Positions 1-8,351 are shown, counted from the first letter of the stretch. The stretch is 64,000 bases of DNA from Bacillota bacterium (GCA_023386345.1 JAEWJT010000004.1:576436-640435); one strand, 5' to 3'. Notes: generated by a model not told the origin, from the letters alone. Translations and numbers: made by a program.

Positions 1-1
1 T

Positions 2-292
2 TACCCTGAAAATTATATCGGAAAAAAAGTTAAAATGGGAGGCGCTTATTATGTAGCAACTAATGAGGAAGTACAAAAGAATTACCATTACGTTATAATT
101 TCTGATGCAACTGCTTGCTGTACACAAGGCATAGAATTTGTTTGGGATGACGGAAGCCATGTATTCCCTGACGAATATCCAGCAGAAGGAACAGAAGTCG
201 AGGTTGTAGGCATATTTGAATCATATATAGATGAAGACGACGGCATACAGTATTGCAGACTTAAAAATTCAAGCATGAAGATTATTGAGTAA
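2..292 (+). CDS. Conserved hypothetical protein, 5' end cut by window
   Basis: The reading frame is open from base 2 through the first in-frame ATG at 35, so the visible 96 codons are the C-terminal part of a longer gene. The residues before that ATG (YPENYIGKKVK) continue the same pattern, a 'YIGKxVKMxG' strand typical of OB-fold-like secreted or lipoprotein domains in Clostridia. The body contains an unusual DATACC dipeptide-Cys motif, a WDDG turn and YPxEGTEVEVxG, then a CRL motif near the end. I recognise the family only as a conserved clostridial protein of unknown function. A signal peptide or lipobox would lie outside the window. No terminator is obvious after the stop. Confidence 0.6.
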   Translation, partial: YPENYIGKKVKMGGAYYVATNEEVQKNYHYVIISDATACCTQGIEFVWDDGSHVFPDEYPAEGTEVEVVGIFESYIDEDDGIQYCRLKNSSMKIIE

Positions 293-393
293 AAACTTTT
301 TGATTAATTTCATATAAATAAGGGTAATAATATATAAAGGTTTACTATATAATAAGAAACAAAAGTGAACCAATAAATACCTTGGAGGTAATT

Positions 394-942
394 ATGATAA
401 TTTACACTAAGACAGGTGATAAAGGTCAGACTTCGCTTTATGACGGAACAAGAGTTGATAAGGATTCATTGAGAGTTGAAGCATACGGAACAGTAGATGA
501 GCTTAATTCTAATATAGGCTTTGCCGTTAAGTTTGTGGATGATAAATATATAAAGGAAAAGTTATTTAATATACAAAAAAGATTGTTTTTTGTAGCAGGA
601 GAGCTTGCTACTGTGGAAAAAGACAAATTTACTTATAATATAAAAGAATCAGATATAATTGGATTAGAAAAGATTATTGATGAATATCTGCCTAAAATAA
701 GCGGTGCAGATTCATTTATAGTTCCTGGTTCTTCAACCGCTTCGGCTGCCCTTCATGTATCAAGAACTGTATGCAGAAGAGCTGAAAGACGAATATTAAG
801 CCTTAAAAGACAAGAAAAAGTAAGTGATTTATTGATAAAATTTGTCAATCGCTTATCTGATGTACTTTATACTTTCGCAAGATATTTAGAAAGCGACTTA
901 ACAATAATGGATTTTAAGAAGTTTTATGAGGAAGAAATATAA
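394..942 (+). CDS. pduO: Cob(I)yrinic acid a,c-diamide adenosyltransferase, PduO type
   Basis: Transfers the 5'-deoxyadenosyl group of ATP to cob(I)alamin to make coenzyme B12; cytoplasmic, trimeric in the family. The N-terminus has the PduO ATP-binding signature TKTGDKGQTSL..DG.RV.KD followed by RVEAYGTVDELNS. The C-terminal half has the VPG....A.LH.SRTVCRRAER motif. The length of 182 aa is normal. A longer frame opens at TTG 382, but that codon is part of the Shine-Dalgarno TTGGAGG (382-388), so ATG 394 is the start. It stands alone, without pdu, eut or cob neighbours and without a cobalamin riboswitch in the 100 bases upstream. It is followed by a large inverted repeat. Role as salvage or assimilation enzyme is inferred from family. 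Confidence 0.92.
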   Translation: MIIYTKTGDKGQTSLYDGTRVDKDSLRVEAYGTVDELNSNIGFAVKFVDDKYIKEKLFNIQKRLFFVAGELATVEKDKFTYNIKESDIIGLEKIIDEYLPKISGADSFIVPGSSTASAALHVSRTVCRRAERRILSLKRQEKVSDLLIKFVNRLSDVLYTFARYLESDLTIMDFKKFYEEEI

Positions 943-950
943 TAAAAAAC

Positions 951-1052
951 AAGCACATATGACTAATGATATGCTCCCCTTATGGTATTCAGTTTTAATA
1001 TTTTAACTGTCTACTATAAGGGGAAAATATTTATTATTAGTCATATGTGCTT
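951..1052. terminator. Large nested inverted repeat, probable bidirectional terminator
   Basis: A 17-bp perfect outer stem (951-967 with 1036-1052) encloses a second 9-bp stem (975-983 with 1016-1024) and a small inner hairpin around 990-1009. It lies between convergent genes (pduO and the SemiSWEET gene) and is flanked by A-runs on the left and T-runs on the right, as expected for termination in both directions. It is much longer than ordinary intrinsic terminators. Confidence 0.65.
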
Positions 1053-1066
1053 TTTAAAAGTCAGGT

Positions 1067-1339
1067 TTATTTTTTCTTCCCATATTTTACAATCAATGTG
1101 ATTGTTATGCCTGTAGCAAGTAAAGAAAGGGTATTAGTTAGAAGATATGCCCACCCCGTACCATGAACTACAAGATTTATTGCATATATCTCCATTAAAA
1201 AAGAACCTGTAAATATCATTAAATAAGTATTTAAATTTATGTCCCTAGCGGATTTTGTTCTTGCTATCTGTATCATTTGAGGTATTTGACCCAAGGACAA
1301 AATTAATCCACCTAAAATCTGTAAAACGTCAAAAATCAT
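1067..1339 (-). CDS. PQ-loop / SemiSWEET-family small membrane protein
   Basis: About 90 aa with three predicted membrane helices and the PQ-loop signature (SLGQIPQMIQIARTKSA followed by LNTYLMIFTGSFLMEIYA). Bacterial SemiSWEETs are half-size transporters that dimerise to move sugars or other small solutes across the cytoplasmic membrane. Substrate cannot be read here. ATG 1339 is preceded by GGAGG at 1350-1354 on the minus strand; the longer frame from 1372 runs through that ribosome-binding site and is rejected. The gene is convergent with pduO and separated from it by the nested inverted repeat. Nothing upstream suggests an operon partner. Confidence 0.75.
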   Translation of the reverse strand: MIFDVLQILGGLILSLGQIPQMIQIARTKSARDINLNTYLMIFTGSFLMEIYAINLVVHGTGWAYLLTNTLSLLATGITITLIVKYGKKK

Positions 1340-1452
1340 TAAAAATTTTCCTCCAATTAGTTTGTTTTGCATAATAGATAATTTCTAAAACAAAATCTAT
1401 TAATTTTTCTTTGTTGTAAATCATCTTCTGACCAAATTCTTAAATCCAGTCA

Positions 1453-1809
1453 TTATTTATTATCAATATCTTTAAATTCTTCGTTTTTAATATAGTTTCC
1501 TTCTTCATCTTTTAAAAATGGCAGTACTTTTATAACTGCATCATTATTTACTAAGCCATAAATATGTGGATAGTATCTTCCGCAATTATCACCGTCTTCA
1601 TAACGGACTTCTGATTTAAGCTTGCTTTCATCTATACATAACAATACTAATGGCCTTATTAAGTTATTAAAATGACTCTCTGCTACTCTCCAAAAATATT
1701 CAACGGTAGAACAATGTATAAATCCTTCCACCTCTATCTCTTCATCTCCCCATTCTTTATCGTTTTTTCTTATATTCCAAAGTTCTTCTGTCATACAATG
1801 AATTATCAT
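1453..1809 (-). CDS. DUF952 family protein
   Basis: 118 aa. Contains the hallmark GFIHCST turn near residue 29 and a C-terminal RYYPHIYG segment, both typical of DUF952, a small cytoplasmic family of unknown function sometimes mis-annotated as glutathione S-transferase-like. ATG at 1809 follows the stop of the membrane protein gene by one base, and its Shine-Dalgarno lies inside the end of that gene, so the two are translationally linked. Function unknown; the linkage with a FUSC-type membrane protein is the only context clue. Confidence 0.7.
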   Translation of the reverse strand: MIIHCMTEELWNIRKNDKEWGDEEIEVEGFIHCSTVEYFWRVAESHFNNLIRPLVLLCIDESKLKSEVRYEDGDNCGRYYPHIYGLVNNDAVIKVLPFLKDEEGNYIKNEEFKDIDNK

Positions 1810-1810
1810 C

Positions 1811-2338
1811 TTATTTTAAATCTCCTTTATCTTTTTTAAATTTTTTCAAAAAATCTACTGATAAATACTTATTTACAATAGTTGCAACTACTACACCTAC
1901 AAATGTCTCTATTAATCTTGTAAACGGATATATATTATTATCGCCAGTTGTTCTGTGACTTGTTAATATGCTTATAAATATAACACAGGCAATTGAAGCC
2001 GAGGAGGAAACCTTTAACATTACACATGCGTGTATTAAAATTATCGCTCCAATCGGAATCAAAAAAATATATATCTTAGGATTTGAAAAAGACTCGCCAA
2101 GATAAAATACTCCAAGCCCAATAACAGCAGCGATGCAAGTACCTATGAGTCTGCTTTTCCCTGCCTTTACAGTTTCATCAACAGTCGGCTGCATACATAC
2201 AACAGAAGCAATACAAGCATAAAAAGGATTACCAAAGCCCAAAAGCTCAAATATAGTCAGGTCTATAAGTATAGATACAGCTGTTTTTATATTTCTCATA
2301 CCGGGAAAATATTTTTTAGGTTTTGTATTATTTTCCAT
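1811..2338 (-). CDS. Aromatic acid exporter / FUSC-like membrane protein (short form)
   Basis: 175 aa, hydrophobic. It starts with a cytoplasmic segment, then RNIKTAVSILIDLTIFELLGF, VVCMQPTVDETVKAGKSRLIGTCIAAVIGLGVFYLG and further membrane helices, matching the N-terminal membrane domain of the ArAE/FUSC families that export aromatic acids and similar compounds. Full-length members carry a long cytoplasmic C-terminal domain, which is absent here, so this is a membrane-only short form. It is the first gene of a two-gene unit with the DUF952 gene. Substrate unknown. Confidence 0.65.
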   Translation of the reverse strand: MENNTKPKKYFPGMRNIKTAVSILIDLTIFELLGFGNPFYACIASVVCMQPTVDETVKAGKSRLIGTCIAAVIGLGVFYLGESFSNPKIYIFLIPIGAIILIHACVMLKVSSSASIACVIFISILTSHRTTGDNNIYPFTRLIETFVGVVVATIVNKYLSVDFLKKFKKDKGDLK

Positions 2339-2598
2339 CCCAAATTATCCTCTCATTTAATTTTTTTAGATTTATATTTTCATTAAATACCTCTACTATT
2401 CTAATACAAAAGATAGAAACACATATAAAAGATATAAAGCTTTTTACTTTCAATATTCTTAGAGGTATTATAGATGTATTAAAGTTAGATTTTTCTTTAT
2501 TATAATAGTATAATGTAAAAAATAAAATATGTAAACAATTTGTTGTAAAATCACAACATTAAATGCTACTTTTTATATGATATAATAAAAAATATTTC

Positions 2599-2627
2599 TT
2601 GACACAATTTTATTTGTAAGATATACT
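2599..2627 (+). promoter_or_regulatory. Sigma-A promoter of the glycine T-box/glyQS transcript
   Basis: TTGACA at 2599-2604, a 17-bp spacer and TATACT at 2622-2627. The predicted start lies about 15-20 bases before the T-box stem I. The stretch 2339-2598 upstream holds no gene I can support. Confidence 0.85.
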
Positions 2628-2644
2628 ATGTAAAATTAATATTT

Positions 2645-2928
2645 GGGCAATGATAAGAAATAGTATGTATTATTTAATTTTTAGAGAGAAGATGTTTGGT
2701 GAAAGTCTTTATGAAAATAATATAGAAGGCGTCTTTGAGCTTTTTAGATTGAAAAGATAATTCTGAGTAGATTTAAGCGGAGTTTCTACCGTTAAAAAGA
2801 AAGCAGCATAAAGAAGAATTTCGAGTGCTGGCAGAGTGCAGAAGTAATTCTGAATTTAGGTGGTACCGCGGGAACTGTCACACAAGTAAATTTTTTCGCC
2901 CTAAGCAATAGTAGCTTAGGGCTTTTTT
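2645..2928 (+). promoter_or_regulatory. Glycine T-box riboswitch
   Basis: A tRNA-sensing leader that senses uncharged tRNA-Gly. Visible parts are the stem I 5' side with the AGAAATAGTA S-turn element (about 2656-2665), the specifier GGC at 2728-2730 followed by GTCTTTGAGC, the T-box bulge AGGTGGTACCGCG at 2858-2870 and the intrinsic terminator at 2898-2928. The specifier was placed by aligning with the proline T-box in this same window, where the equivalent triplet is CCA. Both agree with the downstream synthetase. It acts by antitermination when uncharged tRNA pairs with the T-box bulge. Confidence 0.96.
2898..2928 (+). terminator. T-box leader terminator
   Basis: Stem GCCCTAAGC (2898-2906) pairs with GCTTAGGGC (2914-2922), followed by a T6 run. 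This is the terminator of the glycine T-box switch. Confidence 0.92.
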
Positions 2929-2958
2929 ATTTATAGCTAAAATTAGGAGGATTTTATT

Positions 2959-4413
2959 ATGGAAAATTTAAAATTAGAAGAAAGTATGAGTGATGAAAAA
3001 ACAAACAATAAACACATGAATGGTAATAAAAACAAGTGCAAAAGTATAACAATGGATGAACTAATAGCTTATTGCAACAGGTATGGATTTATATTTCAAG
3101 GAAGCGAAATATATGGAGGTTTGGCAAACACATGGGATTATGGTCCATTAGGCACAAGACTAAAAAATAATATAATAGACGCATGGAGATATTTTTTTAT
3201 TCAAAAAAGAAAAAATAGCTATGAACTAGATTCTGCTATACTCATGAATTCAACAGTATGGAAAGCTAGCGGTCATTTGGACGGATTTTCTGATCCTTTG
3301 CTTGATTGTAAAGAATGTAAGACAAGACATAGAGCAGATAATTTAATTAATGATTTTGACGAATATTCTAATGCAGACGCAATGACTCATGAAGAAATGC
3401 TTGAATATATTAAAAAACATAAGGTACCCTGCCCTAAATGCGGAAAGTCAAACTTTACAGATATAAGACAGTTTAATCTTATGTTTGAAACAAAAAGAGG
3501 AGTAACAGATGATTCATCAAACAAAGTTTATCTGAGACCAGAAAATGCACAAGGAGAATATGTAAATTTTTTAAATGTTTTAAGAACAATGAGAACAAAA
3601 TTGCCTTTTAGCATTGGACAGATTGGAAAAGCCTTTAGAAATGAAATAACCCCTAAAAATTTTATATTCAGAACTATAGAATTTGAACAGATGGAATATC
3701 AAACATTTTGTAAAAAAGTCGATGACGAGGAGCTATATGAATACTTCAAGCAGTATGGTTTGGAATTTTTCAAATTTGTTGGTCTTTCATCAGAGCGTAT
3801 GCGTTTTCACGATCATGAAAAATTAGCCTTTTATGCTAAATCAGCATGTGACATTGAATATTTATTCCCGTTTGGATGGGGAGAAATAAATGGTACTCAC
3901 AACAGAACAGATTATGATTTATCAAAACATCAAGAATTTTCAGGAAAATCTCTTGAATACCTCGATACTGAAACAAATGAGAAGTTTATACCCTATGTTA
4001 TTGAGTCCACTTATGGTTTAGGCAGATTGGTATTAGCTGTACTTTATGAATGTCTTGAGGAAGAAGAATTAGAAGATGGAGAAACAAGACAGGTATTGAG
4101 AATAAAAGAGTCCTTAGCACCTATAAAAGTCAATGTTTTGCCATTACACAAGAAGAAACATTCAGATAAGGCACAGAGCATTTACGAAGAGTTGTCCAAA
4201 CATATGATGACATCTTATGATGAGTCAGGAAATATTGGTAGACGCTACAGACGTGGAGATGCAATTGGTACACCATATGCTGTTACAATAGATGATGATA
4301 CTTTAAATAACAATACTGTGACAGTCAGACACCGTGACTCAATGGCTCAAGAAAAAGTAAATGTTGATGAGCTTGTAGAGTTTTTGCTAAAAAATCTAAA
4401 AACGAGTAAATAA
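2959..4413 (+). CDS. glyQS: Glycyl-tRNA synthetase, dimeric (alpha2) class II type
   Basis: Charges tRNA-Gly. Class II features seen: GSEIYGGLANTWDYGPLG near residues 48-66, motif 2 FRNEITPKNFIFRTIEFEQME, motif 3 YGLGRLVLA, and a C-terminal HGTP anticodon-binding domain (PIKVNVLPLHKKK...GRRYRRGDAIGTPYAVTID). Two CxxC pairs (CKEC near residue 117 and CPKCG near 158) form a probable zinc site, as in alpha2-type enzymes. ATG 2959 is preceded by AGGAGG at 2945-2950. The first 30 or so residues are a Lys/Asn-rich, low-complexity extension not seen in most homologues, which start close to the MDELIAYCNRYGF segment. Expression is governed by the upstream glycine T-box. Confidence 0.97.
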   Translation: MENLKLEESMSDEKTNNKHMNGNKNKCKSITMDELIAYCNRYGFIFQGSEIYGGLANTWDYGPLGTRLKNNIIDAWRYFFIQKRKNSYELDSAILMNSTVWKASGHLDGFSDPLLDCKECKTRHRADNLINDFDEYSNADAMTHEEMLEYIKKHKVPCPKCGKSNFTDIRQFNLMFETKRGVTDDSSNKVYLRPENAQGEYVNFLNVLRTMRTKLPFSIGQIGKAFRNEITPKNFIFRTIEFEQMEYQTFCKKVDDEELYEYFKQYGLEFFKFVGLSSERMRFHDHEKLAFYAKSACDIEYLFPFGWGEINGTHNRTDYDLSKHQEFSGKSLEYLDTETNEKFIPYVIESTYGLGRLVLAVLYECLEEEELEDGETRQVLRIKESLAPIKVNVLPLHKKKHSDKAQSIYEELSKHMMTSYDESGNIGRRYRRGDAIGTPYAVTIDDDTLNNNTVTVRHRDSMAQEKVNVDELVEFLLKNLKTSK

Positions 4414-4431
4414 ATATGCTCTTAGAATTTC

Positions 4432-4465
4432 ATGTAGCATACAATTATAACATTGTGTGCTACAT
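4432..4465 (+). terminator. Terminator after glyQS
   Basis: Stem 4432-4444 pairs with 4453-4465 (ATGTAGCATACAA / TTGTGTGCTACAT, one G-U). The T-run after it is weak (GTTTTCTT). Confidence 0.6.
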
Positions 4466-4512
4466 GAGATGTTTTCTTATTATAAACATTTATATTAAAC
4501 ACATGCCTATTT

Positions 4513-5022
4513 TCAGATGGTTAGTCCAAATTCGGATAGCAAATTACCGACCCTTTTTTCATCAAGTTTCATTTCTGGACTGACAGGATTATATAAATAG
4601 AACTGCATAATATTGGCATCGTTTATGACTTTTTCCATCTCGGAAATTTTTTCGTCATTTCCGTCGTAACCCCCTTGAATGGCGGTACATATGAGGTTAG
4701 TTTCATCGTCCGTTGTCAATTGTAGGTTGCTTAATACTTCACGCAGATAAATTGGACCTTCTAATCTGTGGTTTTTTATTACTTCTTGAATAGCATCCAT
4801 TCCAAGATGTCGCACCTCATCTTTTCTCTTGTAAGTGTACAAATCATGAAGCATCCCTGCTATAATAGCTAATTCAATGTTAACACCTCTCTTTTTTGCG
4901 ATTAAAGCACATGCTTGTGCTACGCCGTACAAATGGACATATGCCATTCTTCTGTCTCTGTCATTATTTTTATTAAGAAGAACTTCATCAACATATTCTC
5001 TTAGTTTTTCTACTCTATTCAT
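4513..5022 (-). CDS. HD-domain phosphohydrolase-like protein
   Basis: 169 aa. Shows the HD superfamily pattern: an upstream metal-ligand region VHLYGVAQACALIAKKRG and the central AGMLHDLYTY (HD pair about residue 79), with a downstream NDANIMQFY segment supplying a later Asp. HD proteins hydrolyse phosphoesters in nucleotides or other metabolites; substrate is not evident here. Well placed ATG with a GGAGATATTC-like site just upstream. Single gene, convergent with glyQS. Confidence 0.75.
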   Translation of the reverse strand: MNRVEKLREYVDEVLLNKNNDRDRRMAYVHLYGVAQACALIAKKRGVNIELAIIAGMLHDLYTYKRKDEVRHLGMDAIQEVIKNHRLEGPIYLREVLSNLQLTTDDETNLICTAIQGGYDGNDEKISEMEKVINDANIMQFYLYNPVSPEMKLDEKRVGNLLSEFGLTI

Positions 5023-5484
5023 CTGAATATCTCCTTCGCAATATATAATTTCGTTTTATAACTCATAATGATCAAATTTTATGTAAAAATATTCCGATTT
5101 AGAATTTTATAAAAATAAAGTACAAATAACAACTAATATGTTAAAATTTATTTGTCGATAAAATCTTAAAAGGAATTATTTACCTATGAACATAATACTA
5201 TACATCAAGGAAATAGACAATATAATTTTTAGTTTAAAGATAAAAGATAAAAGAATATTATCCTTAAACAGTAATTAAGCATATAGGTAATTTTGTTATG
5301 AATATCAATAATGATTTTAATGGAGCTCTTACTGATATTCATAACAAAAGTTTTAATCAAAATCATAGAACTACATTAGGACATTTTTCAAATAATAGTT
5401 CATTACATATTAAAAATTTGATTAAAACTGTTCAATTAGCACAAAGAGGCTGTAGCAAAATGCACAGCCCCTAGATGTATAAAT
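5023..5484. other. Intergenic region with two inverted repeats and a doubtful 58-codon frame
   Basis: The first half is plain AT-rich sequence with no gene. At 5291-5307 and 5333-5349 there is a 17-bp perfect inverted repeat, and at 5349-5361 and 5417-5429 a 13-bp one. A frame from ATG 5298 to TAG 5474 (58 aa) runs through both repeats. It has no convincing Shine-Dalgarno, and its last codons are made of the terminator stem of the neighbouring gene, so I do not call it a gene. A structured RNA or a decayed element would explain the repeats better. Confidence 0.45.
5445..5472 (-). terminator. Terminator after the cell-wall hydrolase gene
   Basis: GC-rich hairpin GGCTGT (5448-5453) with ACAGCC (5464-5469), extended by AGA/CCT on the flanks, just downstream of the minus-strand stop codon. 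The U-run is poor. Confidence 0.55.
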
Positions 5485-6252
5485 CTAATATGTAAATATC
5501 ATGTTGTCTATTCTTATTGAAACTGGTCTTGATAAAAGCCACTTATTAGTTGCAGTTTTATCAAAATAAAATAAGGCTCCATTTGTAGGGTCAACGCCGC
5601 TTAAAGCTTCTTTTGCTGCTTTTATGGAATCAGCATTAGCTGGCTTATTAATCCATCCGTTCAACACTGGTGTAAATTGATAATGACCGTCTATCACCTC
5701 ATATATTACTCCGCTGATTGTATTTTTAAATGAACCGCTCTTTACTCTGTTTAATACCACAGCTCCAACTGCGACTTTGGCATTGTATTGCTCACCTTGT
5801 GCCTCAGCATTTATTAATCTTGCAAGCAAGTCCAAATCGCTTGCAGAGTAAGATGATGTATTATCCACTAACTCAGGCGCTGTTGAAGTCTTTGCAGGCA
5901 CATTTAATTTTTGGCCAATATCTAAATAATCTGTATATATATTATTTGCACGCCTTAATGTTTCCAATGGGATTTTGTACGATTTAGAGATTAAATATAA
6001 GCTTTCTCCTTTTTTAACCGTATGAGTAATACCGGGAACGTTTAACTTTTGTCCAATATTTAGATTGGTAGATGTCAGCTTGTTATCACTCATTAGGCTT
6101 GTTATTGATGTGTTGAATATCTTGCTTATTTTAAATAATGAGTCACCGCTGACTGTGGTGTAAGTTGCCGCATAAGCATTACTCGAAAATAAAGTTATAC
6201 CTGCAATCAGACCTGTAGCCAATAAAATTGACTTTAAACTTTTAAATTTCAT
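5485..6252 (-). CDS. Secreted LysM cell-wall hydrolase, SleB/CwlJ type
   Basis: 255 aa exported protein: a Lys-rich N-terminus and hydrophobic signal peptide ending at SNAYAATY (about residue 29), two LysM repeats (about 30-73 and 76-118, each ending IGQKLNVP), a Ser/Thr linker, and a C-terminal hydrolase_2 domain (LDLLARLINAEAQGEQYNAKVAVGAV...). The AEAxGE motif with its catalytic-type Glu is typical of spore cortex-lytic SleB/CwlJ enzymes. LysM repeats anchor it to peptidoglycan. AAAGGAGG stands just before ATG 6252. The whole unit sits under a ydaO-type c-di-AMP riboswitch, a well known arrangement for wall hydrolases. Germination role versus vegetative wall remodelling cannot be decided. 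Confidence 0.9.
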   Translation of the reverse strand: MKFKSLKSILLATGLIAGITLFSSNAYAATYTTVSGDSLFKISKIFNTSITSLMSDNKLTSTNLNIGQKLNVPGITHTVKKGESLYLISKSYKIPLETLRRANNIYTDYLDIGQKLNVPAKTSTAPELVDNTSSYSASDLDLLARLINAEAQGEQYNAKVAVGAVVLNRVKSGSFKNTISGVIYEVIDGHYQFTPVLNGWINKPANADSIKAAKEALSGVDPTNGALFYFDKTATNKWLLSRPVSIRIDNMIFTY

Positions 6253-6266
6253 ATAATCCTCCTTTT

Positions 6267-6372
6267 GCCTCCCGGGTTAGTTGACGGATTAGGGTTGAGG
6301 AACCCCGCCCTTTTTATGGCTTCACCCCGATATAAAATCCCCGGTACTTCATTTCTTGAAGATTCGGCTATT
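6267..6372 (-). promoter_or_regulatory. Cyclic di-AMP riboswitch (ydaO-yuaA type)
   Basis: Read on the minus strand, the leader shows the conserved core of the ydaO motif in order: GCCGAATC, a variable hairpin, CCGGGGATT, GGGGTGAAGCC, GGGCGGGGTT, AACCCTAATCCGTCA, CTAACCCGGGAGGC. These blocks match the known c-di-AMP aptamer upstream of wall hydrolase genes. The aptamer's last base lies only about ten bases before the ATG's Shine-Dalgarno, leaving no room for a separate terminator. The rest of the gap (6373-6525) holds an 8-bp hairpin TTTCAATG/CATTGAAA near 6400-6421 and no gene. Confidence 0.88.
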
Positions 6373-6525
6373 AAATATTTTAATGTAAAAGTGTCTGTGT
6401 TTCAATGGTAAGTCATTGAAATTGAGGACATATAAAACTTAGCGTACAATATTTTCATTATGATGTAAAATATGATACAGAATAATAAGGGGGATACCTG
6501 TTACTGTAAAATGCTATATCATAAA

Positions 6526-6563
6526 TAAAAAGGCATATACATTTTTGAAAATGTATATGCCTT
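6526..6563 (-). terminator. Terminator after pepF
   Basis: Perfect 16-bp stem (6530-6545 with 6548-6563), followed on the minus strand by a T5 run from the A-run at 6526-6530. It sits 25 bases after the pepF stop. Confidence 0.85.
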
Positions 6564-6587
6564 AAAACTTACATAGATATTAAATTA

Positions 6588-8351
6588 TTACTTCTTATTA
6601 ACTAATTCTACAAATATATCTATTTGCTTAGCAAAAGACTCAAGACCTTTTTTCCAGAATTTTTTATCAGTTAAATCAATATCAGCAATTTTAGCTACAT
6701 CTTCTACACTCATAATTGTTGTAGCCTTAAGCAATTTTTTGTATTTTGGGACAAATGCTTCTCCTTCTTCTTGGTACTTAGCATATAATCCTCTTGCAAA
6801 CAATCCACCAAACGCATATGGGAAGTTGTAGAAACTTGTACCTGAGCTATAGTAATGGCTTTTACATACCCACATGTATGGGTGAAGAATATTGTTATCA
6901 AGTCCATCACCATAAGCTTCTTTTTGAGCATTTAGCATTATTTCACAAAGATTATCGGAGAACATAAAGCTATCACTTCTATTTTCAAACACAGCAGTTT
7001 CAAATAAATATCTTGAATAAATATCGCATATAATTTGAGTCACATCTTGCAACTGGCTTTCAACTAATGCAAGTTTAATATCATCATTTTCTGCAGAAGA
7101 AATTGCAGCATTCATTATGATATTTTCATTAAATGTTGACGCTGTCTCTGCTACAGGCATTGAATAATCTGTATTTAAAATTCTATTATCTACTACATTT
7201 AAGTTGTGATATGCGTGACCTAATTCATGTGCCATTGTTACTACATCACCAAAATTCCCATCAAAATTAGTTAAAATTCTACTTTCCTTTATTGGGTATA
7301 TACCAGCACAAAATGCTCCGCCAACCTTGCCTTCTCTTGGATAAAAATCAATCCATTCTTCATCATATGCACGATTAACCATTTCTGCAAGATCTGGTGC
7401 AAAACCTTTAAACAAATTAATTAAATAATCTTTAGAATCTTCTATAGTATATTTTTTGTTGTTATTGCCCATAGGCGCAAACATGTCATACCATGGCAGA
7501 CCATTTTTATAGCCCAGCGTTTCTCCCTTAACCTTTAGATATTGGTGGAACTTAGGTAAATATTCCTTCATTGCCTCTATTAAGGCATCTAAAGTTTCAC
7601 GCTTCATACGAGCATTATGTAAAGTTTGAGCAAGAGGTGATTCAAATCCTCTTAATTTACACTCATTTATTACCTGTAATTTAATGTTGTTTAAAGAAAA
7701 TGCTACTGAATCTTTGATTTTTTCATAGCAAGCAAGCTCTGCCTCATATGCTCCCTTTCTTACTATCGGGTCAGCATCATAAGCAAGATTTCTGATTGTA
7801 GATAAATTGGTTTTTTCGCCATTATAATCTACTTGAACGGAAGATGTTAAGTACGACTGAAGTTTTGACCATGCACTTCCACCGCTTATATTAAATTTTG
7901 ATATTACTTCTTCTACTTGATCGTTTAAAACATACTTGTTATCCTCAACTATTAATTTTAGAAAATATTCATATTCTTTTAAAAGTGAGTTAGAATTAAT
8001 TATTTCGTCAAGGTTTTTAATATTCGCTATGTATTTTTTTAATATTGTTAATGGTTTTGTAGTACTACTTGCTTTGTCACTTAATCTACCAAGATAAGAC
8101 GCACTATCCGCATCCTTAGTATTTACTGATTGCTTCAAGCTGGCAAAAGAAAATAACTTAGAAAAAAGCCTTTCTTGTTCTTCAAGTATCTCAATTGCTT
8201 TTAATAAATTATTTGATGCTTCATTTTTTTCTAAATTATTTACAAAATTGTTCATTTCACTGATAGATCCATCAACTTTGCTTAAATCTTCAATGAACTT
8301 AGGATCATCGTATCCTGTGTAAAGTTTGTCCAAAGACCATACAGAATTCAT
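6588..8351 (-). CDS. pepF: Oligoendopeptidase F (M3 family metallopeptidase)
   Basis: 587 aa cytoplasmic zinc peptidase that cleaves short peptides. The HELGH zinc motif is in TMAHELGHAYHNL (about residue 373-377), with the third ligand Glu in the downstream ETASTFNENI helix. The N-terminal helical M3 region begins WSLDKLYTGYDDPKF, as usual for PepF. Length is normal. ATG 8351 is preceded by AAAAAGGAG. It is monocistronic, with its own promoter at 8432-8460 and terminator at 6526-6563. Confidence 0.94.
   Translation of the reverse strand: MNSVWSLDKLYTGYDDPKFIEDLSKVDGSISEMNNFVNNLEKNEASNNLLKAIEILEEQERLFSKLFSFASLKQSVNTKDADSASYLGRLSDKASSTTKPLTILKKYIANIKNLDEIINSNSLLKEYEYFLKLIVEDNKYVLNDQVEEVISKFNISGGSAWSKLQSYLTSSVQVDYNGEKTNLSTIRNLAYDADPIVRKGAYEAELACYEKIKDSVAFSLNNIKLQVINECKLRGFESPLAQTLHNARMKRETLDALIEAMKEYLPKFHQYLKVKGETLGYKNGLPWYDMFAPMGNNNKKYTIEDSKDYLINLFKGFAPDLAEMVNRAYDEEWIDFYPREGKVGGAFCAGIYPIKESRILTNFDGNFGDVVTMAHELGHAYHNLNVVDNRILNTDYSMPVAETASTFNENIIMNAAISSAENDDIKLALVESQLQDVTQIICDIYSRYLFETAVFENRSDSFMFSDNLCEIMLNAQKEAYGDGLDNNILHPYMWVCKSHYYSSGTSFYNFPYAFGGLFARGLYAKYQEEGEAFVPKYKKLLKATTIMSVEDVAKIADIDLTDKKFWKKGLESFAKQIDIFVELVNKK

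Noticed and set aside
293..393. Cobalamin riboswitch upstream of the adenosyltransferase
   Set aside because: The 100-base gap is too short and has no B12-box.
2323..2505. 60-codon plus-strand frame upstream of the glycine T-box
   Set aside because: It overlaps the start of the FUSC-type gene, has no SD, reads as low-complexity Phe/Ile-rich sequence and lies before the T-box promoter.
5298..5474. 58-codon plus-strand frame
   Set aside because: No good SD, runs through two palindromes and ends inside the terminator of a gene on the other strand.
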